Shown: positions 19,769 through 28,295 of the stretch, one piece after another
How the letters are laid out: the number at the start of each line of letters is the position of its first letter
Numbering within the stretch: position 1 is the stretch's first letter
Assembly (NCBI RefSeq): GCF_002930615.1
Contig: NZ_PSNX01000010.1
Location: 1 to 64,000, forward strand
Reading direction: 5' to 3'
DNA from: Caldimonas caldifontis
Lineage (GTDB): Bacteria > Pseudomonadota > Gammaproteobacteria > Burkholderiales > Burkholderiaceae_C
DNA: 64,000 bases
The notes under the pieces: generated by a model
What the model saw: only the letters and a program-made list of their open reading frames with translations
Databases searched by the model: none
Told to the model about the DNA's origin: nothing
Translations under genes and position numbers: made by a program

Positions 19769-20605
19769 TCACCAGCCCCGCCAGTGGGTGCGCCAAGCGA
19801 TCCACAGCTTGCGCAACGGGGTGAGCGCGATGCGCTGATGCAGGACCTGGAAGCCCGTGGACTCGACTTCGCGCAGGAGCGTGCGGTAGATGTTGGCCAT
19901 CATGAGCCCAGGCTTTTGCGCGACGCGGTCCGCCTGCGGGAGGCTGGCCAGCGCCTCGTCATAGCAACGGTGCGCACGTTCGGCCTGGAATCGCATGAGG
20001 GCGGTGAAGCGCTCGCTGTAGACGCGATTCAGGATTTCATGAGCCTTGACGTCGAACTGCTGCAGCTCGTTGATGGGCAGGTAGATGCGGCCACGACGTG
20101 CGTCGTCACCCACGTCCCGGATGATGTTGGTGAGCTGCATGGCCAGGCCGAGCTGGTGTGCGTAGCGGATCGTGGCGGGGTCGGTCCGGCCGAAGATGCC
20201 GCTGGCCACCTCGCCCACCACGCCGGCCACCAGATGGCAATAGCGCTGCAGGGCGGGGTAGTCGAGGTAGCGAGTCTGGTCCAGGTCCATCTGGCAGCCA
20301 TCGATCACGGCCTGGAGATGCTCGGCGCGGATGTCGAAGGCCGCTGCGTGCGGCACGAGCGCCTGCAAGGCTGGATGGCTGGGCTGGCCAGCGAATGCGG
20401 CGGCCACTTCCTTGCGCCACCAGGCCAGCTTCGCCTGGGCCACGCTCGGATCCGTCACTTCGTCCACAACATCGTCCACCTCCCGGCAAAAGGCGTAGAA
20501 GGCGGTGATGGCCGCCCGGCGGTCGGGCGGGAGAAAGAGGAAGGCGTAGTAGAAGCTCGACCCGCTGGCCGCGGCCTTGTCCTGAACGTATTGTTGTGGG
20601 GTCAT
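19769..20605 (-). CDS. hpnD: Presqualene diphosphate synthase
   Basis: This 278-residue class I terpene synthase condenses two farnesyl diphosphates to presqualene diphosphate. HpnD rather than HpnC is indicated by GSSFYYAFLFLPPDRRAAI and by the aspartate-rich motifs CREVDDVVDE and NIIRDVGDDARRGRIYLP. It lies 9 bases after hpnC and 2 bases before hpnE in one minus-strand operon. Confidence 0.93.
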   Translation of the reverse strand: MTPQQYVQDKAAASGSSFYYAFLFLPPDRRAAITAFYAFCREVDDVVDEVTDPSVAQAKLAWWRKEVAAAFAGQPSHPALQALVPHAAAFDIRAEHLQAVIDGCQMDLDQTRYLDYPALQRYCHLVAGVVGEVASGIFGRTDPATIRYAHQLGLAMQLTNIIRDVGDDARRGRIYLPINELQQFDVKAHEILNRVYSERFTALMRFQAERAHRCYDEALASLPQADRVAQKPGLMMANIYRTLLREVESTGFQVLHQRIALTPLRKLWIAWRTHWRGW

Positions 20606-20614
20606 GGGCTGGTG

Positions 20615-21433
20615 TCACATGCGCGCAGCGTGCCACAGCAACGCCGGGGCATCGAGCCGGCGCAGCACGGGGCGGGCGTGCAGGGTCGCATAGTCAAGGC
20701 GGCGGATTTTCTCAAGGATGCGAAGTCCTCCTTGCACGACCAGCCGCAACTCCCAGCCGAATCGACCGCGCACGCGGTGCACCAGCGGTGCACCTTCGAG
20801 CATCAGGGCTTGCGACCACTCGACCATCTCTTGCATGAGGGCCTGGGTATCGGGAGTTTCGTGGCGGGCCAGCAGCGACGCCGGGGGAACACGATGGCGG
20901 GCGCAGTCCTCGAGCGGGATGTAGAGGCGCCCGCGGGTGGTGTCAATGCTCAGGTCCTGCCAGAAGTTGATGAGTTGCAGGGCGGAGCAGATGGCATCGG
21001 ACTGACGCAGCGAAGTCTCATCGGCCACGCCAAGCAGATGCAGGAGCAACCGTCCGATCGGGTTGGCCGAGCGTCGGCAGTAGTCGAGCAGTTCGGCGCG
21101 ATCAACGTAACGGTGCTTTTCCACATCCTGTTCGAAGGCGCTCAACAGGTCCTCAAGCAGGGGCACCGGCCAGTGGTGGCGGGCGAGGGCCTCGCCCAGG
21201 GGCCCGAAGACATGAGGCCAACGTGCCGACGCAGGCTGCCCGGCCACCGTGGCCGCCAGGTCGCGCCGGTAGTCGGCCAGGTCGGCCAGGCGTTGCTGCG
21301 GGCTGCGGCGGCCCTCGTCGGCCAGGTCGTCGGCCGTCCGGGCATACCAGTACAGGGCCGCCACGGCGGGGCGCAATGCCGCGGGGCACAGCCACGACGC
21401 GACAGGGAAGTTCTCATAGTGGTCCACGCTCAC
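20615..21433 (-). CDS. hpnC: Hydroxysqualene synthase
   Basis: This 272-residue enzyme converts presqualene diphosphate to hydroxysqualene. HpnC is indicated by the N-terminal VDHYENFPVASWL and the motif ARTADDLADEG, with the second aspartate motif weakened to NFWQDLSID. The start is set at GTG 21433, where homology begins; GTG 21496 would add 21 residues and would run the coding region through the -35 box of the divergent efflux promoter. It is the first gene of hpnCDE. Confidence 0.9.
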   Translation of the reverse strand: MSVDHYENFPVASWLCPAALRPAVAALYWYARTADDLADEGRRSPQQRLADLADYRRDLAATVAGQPASARWPHVFGPLGEALARHHWPVPLLEDLLSAFEQDVEKHRYVDRAELLDYCRRSANPIGRLLLHLLGVADETSLRQSDAICSALQLINFWQDLSIDTTRGRLYIPLEDCARHRVPPASLLARHETPDTQALMQEMVEWSQALMLEGAPLVHRVRGRFGWELRLVVQGGLRILEKIRRLDYATLHARPVLRRLDAPALLWHAARM

Positions 21434-21484
21434 GGCCGGGATTGTCCACGCTCTTGGGCGGTGAGGGGCCGACGTCGCGGGATC

Positions 21485-21513
21485 TTGACATCGCACAAAT
21501 CAGTCTCTAGAGT
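21485..21513 (+). promoter_or_regulatory. Promoter of the RND efflux operon
   Basis: A consensus TTGACA (21485-21490), a 17-base spacer and TAGAGT (21508-21513) point toward the efflux adaptor gene. The predicted transcription start near 21520 falls at the centre of the adjoining palindrome. Confidence 0.65.
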
Positions 21514-21527
21514 ACTGACCGGTCAGT
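21514..21527. promoter_or_regulatory. Palindromic operator, TetR-type, over the efflux promoter
   Basis: ACTGACCGGTCAGT is a perfect 14-bp palindrome directly after the -10 box, covering the predicted transcription start. A further CAGT repeat follows. This placement would let a bound repressor block initiation, as AcrR/TetR-type repressors do at efflux pump promoters. No TetR gene is encoded in the window. Confidence 0.6.
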
Positions 21528-21613
21528 CAGTATTGGCTGGCGCTCAACACGCGGCCGCAATGCGCTCGGTGCCCTGCGCGACGGCCTTCGATTCCCTGCA
21601 CCAGAGCTTCCCG

Positions 21614-22765
21614 ATGTCCACGCCTCCTCTACGAACTTCCATCGCGCTCGTTGCAGTCCTGGCGCTGCTGGCGGCCTGTTCCAAGTCGCCCTCACCGCAG
21701 GAGCCGGTCCGCGCCGTGCGCACGCTCACCCTGGCACCGCAGCCCGCAGCTGCACAGCAGGAGTACGCTGCCGAGGTGCGGGCCCGCACCGAATCGCGGC
21801 TGGGGTTCCGCGTTGCGGGCAAGATGGTCCAGCGACGGGTGAACCTGGGTGACACGGTGCGAGCCGGTCAGGTGCTGGCCGTGCTGGATGCTCAGGACCT
21901 GCGGCTGGGCGAGCAGGCGGCGCACGCCGCCGTGTCGGCTGCTCAGGCCAACCTCGACCAGGCCGAGGCGGACTTCAAGCGGTTTACCGAGCTGCGGGCC
22001 CAGGGCTTCATCAGTTCGGCCGAACTGGAGCGTCGCGAGACGGCCTTGAAGGCCGCCCGGGCGCAATGGGCCCAGGCCCGAGCGCAGGCGAACGTGCAGG
22101 GCAACCAAGCGGCCTATGCCAGCCTGGTGGCGGATGTGGCTGGTGTCATCACCGGCATCGACGCCGAACCCGGGATGGTGCTCGGTGCGGGGACGCCGGT
22201 GCTGCGTCTGGCGCATGACGGCCCTCGCGATGCGGTGTTTGCCGTGCCCGAGGATCGGCGCGAAGTCATGCGAACCCTGGCAGCCTCGGCAACGCCGGTG
22301 CGGGTGCGCCTGTGGGGACAGGAGGGGGCCAGCATCGAGGCCCGCATTCGAGAGGTGGCTGCTGCGGCTGACCCGGTCACGCGCACCTACGCCGTCAAGG
22401 CCGATCTGGGCGGCGCCGCGGCACCCCTCGGACGCACGGCCACGGTGATCATCGAGCTGCCCGCACAGACGGGTGTGGCAAGGCTGCCGCTCTCGGCGCT
22501 GCGCGAGCATCAAGGTCAGACCCAGGTGTGGGTGCTCGATCCCGACAGCATGACGGTGAACCTGCGCCCCGTGGAGGTGGTCGGGGCGCAAGGCAATGAG
22601 GTGGTCATCGGTAGCGGCCTGGCGCCGGGTCAGACGGTCGTGACGGCCGGGGTGCACGTCCTCAACCCGGGGCAGCGCGTCAGGATCTACAACGAGGGTC
22701 AGCCCCCCACCGCTTCGAACCCTGCGTCCGGCGCATTGGCTGCGACATCGCCTTCCACTCCCTGA
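21614..22765 (+). CDS. RND efflux periplasmic adaptor (membrane fusion lipoprotein)
   Basis: This 383-residue HlyD/AcrA-type adaptor bridges an inner-membrane RND pump and an outer-membrane channel. The start at ATG 21614 gives a lipoprotein signal with lipobox LLAAC (Cys22), anchoring it in the inner membrane. The barrel-sandwich/lipoyl halves flank a coiled-coil hairpin (about residues 90-170, AAVSAAQANLDQAEADFKRF onward). The permease gene begins 17 bases after the stop. No TolC-type channel gene is present, so the channel must be supplied from elsewhere. Confidence 0.9.
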   Translation: MSTPPLRTSIALVAVLALLAACSKSPSPQEPVRAVRTLTLAPQPAAAQQEYAAEVRARTESRLGFRVAGKMVQRRVNLGDTVRAGQVLAVLDAQDLRLGEQAAHAAVSAAQANLDQAEADFKRFTELRAQGFISSAELERRETALKAARAQWAQARAQANVQGNQAAYASLVADVAGVITGIDAEPGMVLGAGTPVLRLAHDGPRDAVFAVPEDRREVMRTLAASATPVRVRLWGQEGASIEARIREVAAAADPVTRTYAVKADLGGAAAPLGRTATVIIELPAQTGVARLPLSALREHQGQTQVWVLDPDSMTVNLRPVEVVGAQGNEVVIGSGLAPGQTVVTAGVHVLNPGQRVRIYNEGQPPTASNPASGALAATSPSTP

Positions 22766-22782
22766 GCCCCGCGAGGTCTTCC

Positions 22783-25700
22783 GTGAGTTCACTTCCTCTG
22801 CCGGCCTCGGGTGAGCGCCGCTTCAACATCTCGCGCTGGGCGCTCGAGCATTCCGCGCTGACACGCTACCTGCTGGTGGTGCTGATGGTTCTGGGCTTTG
22901 CGGCCTACTTTCAGCTCGGGCAGGACGAAGATCCGCCGTTCGCCTTCCGGGCCATGGTGGTGCGGGCCTACTGGCCCGGGGCCACGGCACAGCAGATCGC
23001 CGATCAGGTCACCGACAAGATCGAGCGCACGCTGCAGGAGGTGCCGTATGCGGACATCATCCGCAGCTACTCCAAGCCGGGCGAGACGCTCATCATCTTC
23101 CAGGTGGCCGACTCTTCACCGCCCGAGCAGCTGCAGGAGATCTGGTATCAGACGCGCAAGAAGGTCAACGACATGCGCGGCAGCCTGCCGCAGGGCGTCA
23201 TCGGCCCCGTCTTCAACGACGAATTCGGGGACGTGTACGGCGCGATCTACGCCTTGTCATCCGACGGCTTCAGCCCGCGCGAACTGAAGGAGCACGCCGA
23301 TCGCGTGCGGCAGCAGTTGTTGCGCGTGCCAGATGTGGCCAAGGTCGAGATCTTTGGTGCGCAGGACGAGAAGATCTACATCGAGATCTCGCAGGCCCGA
23401 CTGGCACAGCTGGGTCTGGACTTCAGCCAGGTCATTGCCCAGCTCGGTCAGCAAAACGCGATCGAATCGGCCGGGGTCGTGCATCTGCCGACCGATCAGG
23501 TGCAGCTGCGCGTGGGTGGGCAGTTCAACTCCGAGGAGGAACTGCGCGCCTTCCCCATCCGGGCGGCCGGCAACACACTGCGACTGGGCGACATTGCGCA
23601 GGTGCGCCGCGGTTATGTCGATCCGCCGCAGGTCAAGGTGCGCCACCAGGGGCAGGAGGTGCTGGCCCTGGGCGTCTCGATGGCCAAGGGCGGTGACATC
23701 ATTCGCCTCGGGAAGGAATTGCGAACTGCCGTGGAGCAGATCCGTGCCGAGCTGCCGGTGGGCATCGAGATGACCCAGTTCCAGGATCAGTCCACGGTGG
23801 TGTCTCGATCGGTCAATGAATTCATCAAGGTGCTGATCGAGGCCGTCGTGATCGTGCTCGCGGTGAGCTTCATCAGCCTGGGGTTGCACACCCGGCCGCT
23901 GCGTCTGGACTGGCGCCCCGGCATGGTGGTGGGCATCACCATCCCGCTCGTGCTGGCCATCACCTTCGTGACCATGTTCTATTGGGGCGTGGGCCTGCAC
24001 AAGATCTCGCTGGGTTCGCTCATCATCGCGCTGGGTCTGCTGGTGGACGACGCCATCATCGCGGTCGAGATGATGGTGCGCAAGCTGGAAGAAGGCTACG
24101 ACAAGCTGCGTGCGGCCACGGCGGCCTATGAAATCACCGCCATGCCCATGCTCACCGGCACGCTGATCACCGCTGTGGGCTTCCTGCCCATTGGCATGGC
24201 GAAGTCAGCGGTCGGCGAGTACACCTTCGCCATCTTCGCCGTCACGGCCGCGGCGCTGGTGATCTCGTGGGTTGTCTCGGTGTACTTCGTGCCGTATCTC
24301 GGCACCGTGCTCCTCAGGACGCGCCCCCATGCCGGCGACCAGCCTCACGAACTCTTCGACACGCCTTTCTACAACCGCTTCCGGCGCGTGGTCGACTGGT
24401 GTGTGCGTCATCGCTGGATCACCATCGGTCTGACCGGCCTGTCCCTGGTGCTCGGTGTCGTGGGCATGGGCCGGGTGCAGCAGCAGTTCTTTCCGGACTC
24501 GAACCGTCTTGAGGTGCTGGTCGATCTCTGGCTTCCCGAGGGTGCCTCGTATGCGGCCACCGAGGATGTGGCGCGACGTGTCGAGGCGCGGTTGATGAAG
24601 GAGGAGGGCGTGGCCAGCGTCAGTACCTGGGTGGGCAGCGGGGTGCCGCGTTTCGCTCTGGTGCTCGACCAGATCTTCCCTCAGTCGAATGTCAGCCAGA
24701 TGATCGTGATGCCCAGGGACATCACCTCACGTGAGGCGCTGCGCCGCCGGCTCCCGGCCCTGCTGGCCGAGGAGTTCCCCGAAGTGCGGGGCCGCGTCAA
24801 GCTGCTTCCCAACGGCCCCCCGGTGCCCTACCCGGTGCAGTTTCGGGTCATTGGCTCCGAGCCGGCCCAGGTTCGTCGCATTGCCGACGAGGTCAAAGCC
24901 GTCATGCTGGCCAATCCCAACCTGCGCGGCGTGAACGACAACTGGAACGAGTCCGTGAAGGTGCTGCGCCTGGACATCGACCAGACGCGCGCCCGCGCCC
25001 TGGGCGTGACCAGCCAGGCCATCGCCCAGGCCCTGCGCACGGCACAGACGGGCAACACCATCGGACAGTACCGCGACGGCGACAAGCTCATCGACATCGT
25101 TCTGCGCACACCGGCCGAAGAACGCTCGGCGCTGACCGATCTGCAGAACGCCTATGTGCCCACCGCCAGCGGCCGCAGCATCCCGCTCACCCAGGTGGCC
25201 CGGCCCGAGTTCGTCTGGGAGCCCGGCGTGCTGTGGCGCGAGGGCCGCGACTACGCCGTGACCGTGCAGGGGGATGTCGTGGAGGGGCTCCAACCGGCCA
25301 CGGTGAGCTTTCAGATCAACCCCGAGCTCGACAGGATCCGCGCACAGCTTCCGGTCGGCTATCGCATCGACATGGCCGGAACGGTGGAGGAGAGCAGCAA
25401 GGGCACGGGCTCGATCGCTGCCGGCGTGCCCGCCATGCTCTTCATCACCTTCACGCTGCTGATGCTGCAACTGCACAGCTTCAGCCGCGCGGTGCTGGTC
25501 TTCCTGACGGCGCCGCTGGGCATCGCCGGGGTGGCCGCCGCGCTGCTGATCCTCGACCGACCGTTCGGCTTCGTGGCCCTGCTGGGGGTGATCGCGCTCA
25601 TGGGCATGATCATGCGCAACTCGGTCATCCTGATCGACCAGATCGAGCAGGATCGCGCCCGGGGCGTGCCCGACTGGCAGGCGGTGGTGGAGGCAGCGGT

Positions 25701-25905
25701 GCGCCGGCTGCGGCCCATCCTGCTCACGGCCGCAGCCGCGGTGCTTGCGATGATTCCGCTGTCGCGCAGCATCTTCTGGGGTCCGATGGCTGTGGCCATC
25801 ATGGGCGGCCTCATCGTGGCCACCGTGCTGACCCTGCTGGCTTTGCCGGCGATGTACGCCGCCTGGTTCAGGGTGAAAGAGCCCGGGGCGGTGGCGCCGG
25901 GTTAA
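22783..25905 (+). CDS. RND family efflux permease (AcrB/MexB-type)
   Basis: This 1040-residue proton-driven inner-membrane transporter has the usual layout of twelve helices and two large periplasmic loops. TM1 is near residue 28 (YLLVVLMVLGFAAYF), and TM4 carries the proton-relay aspartates in LGLLVDDAIIAVE. The C-terminal half repeats the pattern (LLGVIALMGMIMRNSVILIDQ). The substrate is unpredictable; it lies closer to the small two-gene adaptor-permease systems than to acrAB-tolC. The start is GTG 22783. Confidence 0.92.
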   Translation: MSSLPLPASGERRFNISRWALEHSALTRYLLVVLMVLGFAAYFQLGQDEDPPFAFRAMVVRAYWPGATAQQIADQVTDKIERTLQEVPYADIIRSYSKPGETLIIFQVADSSPPEQLQEIWYQTRKKVNDMRGSLPQGVIGPVFNDEFGDVYGAIYALSSDGFSPRELKEHADRVRQQLLRVPDVAKVEIFGAQDEKIYIEISQARLAQLGLDFSQVIAQLGQQNAIESAGVVHLPTDQVQLRVGGQFNSEEELRAFPIRAAGNTLRLGDIAQVRRGYVDPPQVKVRHQGQEVLALGVSMAKGGDIIRLGKELRTAVEQIRAELPVGIEMTQFQDQSTVVSRSVNEFIKVLIEAVVIVLAVSFISLGLHTRPLRLDWRPGMVVGITIPLVLAITFVTMFYWGVGLHKISLGSLIIALGLLVDDAIIAVEMMVRKLEEGYDKLRAATAAYEITAMPMLTGTLITAVGFLPIGMAKSAVGEYTFAIFAVTAAALVISWVVSVYFVPYLGTVLLRTRPHAGDQPHELFDTPFYNRFRRVVDWCVRHRWITIGLTGLSLVLGVVGMGRVQQQFFPDSNRLEVLVDLWLPEGASYAATEDVARRVEARLMKEEGVASVSTWVGSGVPRFALVLDQIFPQSNVSQMIVMPRDITSREALRRRLPALLAEEFPEVRGRVKLLPNGPPVPYPVQFRVIGSEPAQVRRIADEVKAVMLANPNLRGVNDNWNESVKVLRLDIDQTRARALGVTSQAIAQALRTAQTGNTIGQYRDGDKLIDIVLRTPAEERSALTDLQNAYVPTASGRSIPLTQVARPEFVWEPGVLWREGRDYAVTVQGDVVEGLQPATVSFQINPELDRIRAQLPVGYRIDMAGTVEESSKGTGSIAAGVPAMLFITFTLLMLQLHSFSRAVLVFLTAPLGIAGVAAALLILDRPFGFVALLGVIALMGMIMRNSVILIDQIEQDRARGVPDWQAVVEAAVRRLRPILLTAAAAVLAMIPLSRSIFWGPMAVAIMGGLIVATVLTLLALPAMYAAWFRVKEPGAVAPG

Positions 25906-25942
25906 AATCCCTGGTTTCCTGGAACACCCATAGGAACACCTG

Positions 25943-25967
25943 AAGGGGAGCAGGCCGCTCCCCTTTT
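25943..25967 (+). terminator. Terminator-like hairpin between the RND permease and tRNA-Leu
   Basis: A perfect 9-bp stem (AAGGGGAGC / GCTCCCCTT) with an AGGCC loop ends in TTTT. Only five bases separate the T run from the tRNA 5' end, so no promoter fits between them. Confidence 0.75.
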
Positions 25968-25972
25968 GATTT

Positions 25973-26059
25973 GCGCGGGTGGCGAAATTGGTAGACGCAC
26001 CAGGTTTAGGTCCTGACGCCAGCGATGGTGTGGGGGTTCGAGTCCCCCCCCGCGCACCA
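25973..26059 (+). tRNA. tRNA-Leu (anticodon UAG)
   Basis: The gene is 87 bases including encoded CCA. The acceptor stem GCGCGGG pairs with CCCGCGC, the anticodon loop reads TTTAGGT with UAG, and the long class II variable arm and the T arm GGGGGTTCGAGTCCCCC are present. It sits 22 bases upstream of tig, and the two may share a transcript. Confidence 0.97.
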
Positions 26060-26081
26060 CATTCAAACGAGAGAGATCACC

Positions 26082-27389
26082 ATGGCCGTGACTGTTGAAA
26101 CCCTCGACAAACTGGAACGCAAGATCACGCTGACGCTGTCGGCCGACGTCATCAAGAACGAGGTCGAATCCCGCCTCAAGCGCCTGGCTCGCACCGTGAA
26201 GGCCGATGGCTTCCGTCCCGGCAAGGTGCCCATGAGCATCGTCGCCCAGCGTTACGGTTTTTCCGTCCAGTACGAGGTGATGAACGACAAGGTCGGCGAA
26301 GCCTTCGCCAAGGCAGCCAACGAAGCCCAGCTGAAGGTGGCCGGAGCCCCGCGCATCACCGAAAAGGAAGGCGCTCCCGAGGGCGAACTGGCGTTCGACG
26401 CCACCTTCGAGGTTTACCCGGACGTCAAGATCGGCGATTTGGCAGGCACCGAAGTGGAGCGTGTTTCCACCGAAGTCACCGAGGCGGCCATTGACAAGAC
26501 CGTCGACATCCTGCGCAAGCAGCGTCGCACGTTCCATCAGCGACCCGCCGCCGAGGCAGCCGCCGACGGTGACCGCGTCACCATCGACTTCGAGGGCAAG
26601 ATCGATGGCGTCCCCTTCGAGGGTGGCAAGGCCGAAGGCTTCCAGTTCCTGCTCGGCGAGGGCCGCATGCTCGAAGCCTTCGAGAAGGCCGTGCGTGGCA
26701 TGAAGGCCGGAGAGTCCAAGACCTTCCCGCTGAAGTTCCCCGACGACTACCACGGCAAGGACGTGGCCGGTAAGGAGGCCGACTTCCTGGTGACCCTGAA
26801 GAAGGTGGAGGCACAGCAACTGCCCGAGGTGAACGACGATTTCGCCAAGTCACTGGGCATTGCCGACGGCTCGGTGGACGCCTTGCGCGCCGACATCAAG
26901 AAGAACCTCGAGCGCGAGGTCAAGTTCCGCGTGCTGGCCCGCAACAAGGGCGCTGTGATGGACGCCCTGCTCAAGGTGGCGGAGCTCGATGTGCCCAAGT
27001 CTCTGGTGCAAGGCGAAGTCGAGCGCATGACCGAAGCGGCCCGCGCTGACCTCAAGGCCCGTGGCGTCAAGGATGCGGACAAGGCGCCGATCCCGGCCGA
27101 GATGTTCCAGCCCCAGGCCGAGCGCCGTGTTCGTCTGGGTCTGGTGGTGGCCGAGCTGGTCAAGACGAATGACCTCAAGGCCCAGCCCGACCAGATCAAG
27201 GCCCACATCGAAGAAATGGCCCAGAGCTACGAGAAACCCGAGGAGGTGGTGCGCTGGTACTACAGTGACATGCAACGCTTGGCCGAGGTCGAGGCGGTGG
27301 TGCTGGAGAACAACGTCACCGACTTCGTGCTGGCCCGCGCCAAGGTGGTGGACAAGGCCCTGCCGTTCGATGAACTGATGGGCGCCTGA
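26082..27389 (+). CDS. tig: Trigger factor, ribosome-associated chaperone
   Basis: This 435-residue chaperone and prolyl isomerase binds ribosomal protein L23 at the exit tunnel. The N-terminal ribosome-binding domain has the signature GFRPGKVPM, the FKBP-type PPIase domain (about residues 150-245) contains [13 protein letters not shown] and [17 protein letters not shown], and the C-terminal substrate cradle follows. The start is ATG 26082. The mRNA leader would be as short as 22 bases if cut at the tRNA 3' end. clpP, clpX and lon follow in the usual order. Confidence 0.97.
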   Translation: MAVTVETLDKLERKITLTLSADVIKNEVESRLKRLARTVKADGFRPGKVPMSIVAQRYGFSVQYEVMNDKVGEAFAKAANEAQLKVAGAPRITEKEGAPEGELAFDATFEVYPDVKIGDLAGTEVERVSTEVTEAAIDKTVDILRKQRRTFHQRPAAEAAADGDRVTIDFEGKIDGVPFEGGKAEGFQFLLGEGRMLEAFEKAVRGMKAGESKTFPLKFPDDYHGKDVAGKEADFLVTLKKVEAQQLPEVNDDFAKSLGIADGSVDALRADIKKNLEREVKFRVLARNKGAVMDALLKVAELDVPKSLVQGEVERMTEAARADLKARGVKDADKAPIPAEMFQPQAERRVRLGLVVAELVKTNDLKAQPDQIKAHIEEMAQSYEKPEEVVRWYYSDMQRLAEVEAVVLENNVTDFVLARAKVVDKALPFDELMGA

Positions 27390-27413
27390 GCTCGTCTGGT
27401 GCCTGCCACTCTC

Positions 27414-27448
27414 GGGGCGCTTCGCCGGTGGTGGCGGGCGCCCCGTTT
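27414..27448 (+). terminator. Hairpin between tig and clpP, possible terminator
   Basis: GGGGCGC (27414-27420) pairs with GCGCCCC (27438-27444), and an inner CGCC/GGCG stem closes a six-base loop. Only GTTT follows, so termination may be partial. Confidence 0.45.
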
Positions 27449-27498
27449 CATTGTCCGGCCGCCCTCCGGCGAGGGCTTGGCCAAGCGGCCATAATCAC

Positions 27499-27513
27499 CG
27501 TTGCATTGCAACG
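27499..27513. promoter_or_regulatory. 15-bp palindrome in the clpP leader
   Basis: CGTTGCA-T-TGCAACG is a perfect inverted repeat, three bases after a possible -10 box CATAAT (27490-27495). No matching -35 is visible. It could be an operator or a short RNA stem near the 5' end of the clpP message; the protein that might bind is unknown. Confidence 0.4.
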
Positions 27514-27550
27514 TCGTCTGCCTATCCTCCGCTTCGCAAGGATCGCCTTC

Positions 27551-28165
27551 ATGAGCTCCCTGGACATCCAGAACCTGGGCATGGTGCCCATCGTCATCGA
27601 ACAATCCGGCCGCGGCGAGCGCGCCTACGACATCTACAGCCGCCTGCTGCGCGAGCGGGTGGTCTTCCTCGTGGGGCCGGTGAACGACCAGACCGCCAAC
27701 CTGGTGGTCGCCCAGCTGCTGTTCCTGGAGAGCGAAAACCCCGACAAGGACATCTCGCTCTACATCAACTCCCCGGGGGGCAGTGTGAGCGCGGGCATGT
27801 CCATCTTCGACACCATGCAGTTCATCAAGCCTGACGTGTCGACCCTGTGCATGGGCATGGCCGCCAGCATGGGAGCCTTCCTTCTGGCGGCGGGCGCCAA
27901 GGGCAAGCGCTTCGCGCTGCCCAATTCCAAGATCATGATCCACCAGCCTCTGGGGGGCGCCCAGGGACAGGCCACCGACATCGAGATCCATGCGCGCGAG
28001 ATCCTCAAGACCCGCGAGCAACTCAACCGCATCCTGGCCGAGCGCACGGGTCAGAGCCTGGAGAAGATCCAGGCCGACACCGAGCGCGACTACTTCATGA
28101 GTGCCCCGGACGCCCAGGCCTACGGCCTGATCGACCGGGTGCTCGAGCGGCGCGAACAGAGCTGA
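27551..28165 (+). CDS. clpP: ATP-dependent Clp protease proteolytic subunit
   Basis: This 204-residue serine protease forms the tetradecameric barrel that works with ClpX or ClpA. The catalytic serine is S106 in GMAASMGAF, the histidine is H131 in MIHQPLGG, and the aspartate lies in the TERDYFM segment. The start is set at ATG 27551 ([18 protein letters not shown]), which keeps a short propeptide. It is separated from tig by a hairpin and from clpX by a strong terminator, and a CATAAT box plus a 15-bp palindrome lie upstream. Confidence 0.97.
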   Translation: MSSLDIQNLGMVPIVIEQSGRGERAYDIYSRLLRERVVFLVGPVNDQTANLVVAQLLFLESENPDKDISLYINSPGGSVSAGMSIFDTMQFIKPDVSTLCMGMAASMGAFLLAAGAKGKRFALPNSKIMIHQPLGGAQGQATDIEIHAREILKTREQLNRILAERTGQSLEKIQADTERDYFMSAPDAQAYGLIDRVLERREQS

Positions 28166-28212
28166 ACGCCGGGTGGGCCGCCCGTGGCGGTCGGTCTGAA
28201 AAACAGGACAGC

Positions 28213-28252
28213 AAACGGGGCCTTTCTACCCTCCCGGGCCCCGTTTTCTTTT
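28213..28252 (+). terminator. Terminator after clpP
   Basis: A perfect 10-bp stem (AAACGGGGCC / GGCCCCGTTT) with a 14-base loop is followed by TCTTTT. It separates clpP from clpX, so clpX needs read-through or its own promoter. Confidence 0.8.
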
Positions 28253-28295
28253 GACTTATCATCCCAACGAAGCACCCCCAGTCGAGTCCCGAACC

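Noticed and set aside
19754-21613. In-frame upstream extension of the efflux adaptor over the hpnCDE genes (open frame of 1003 codons in total)
   Set aside because: The extension is antisense to hpnD and hpnC. The real protein begins at 21614, where a lipoprotein signal peptide starts.
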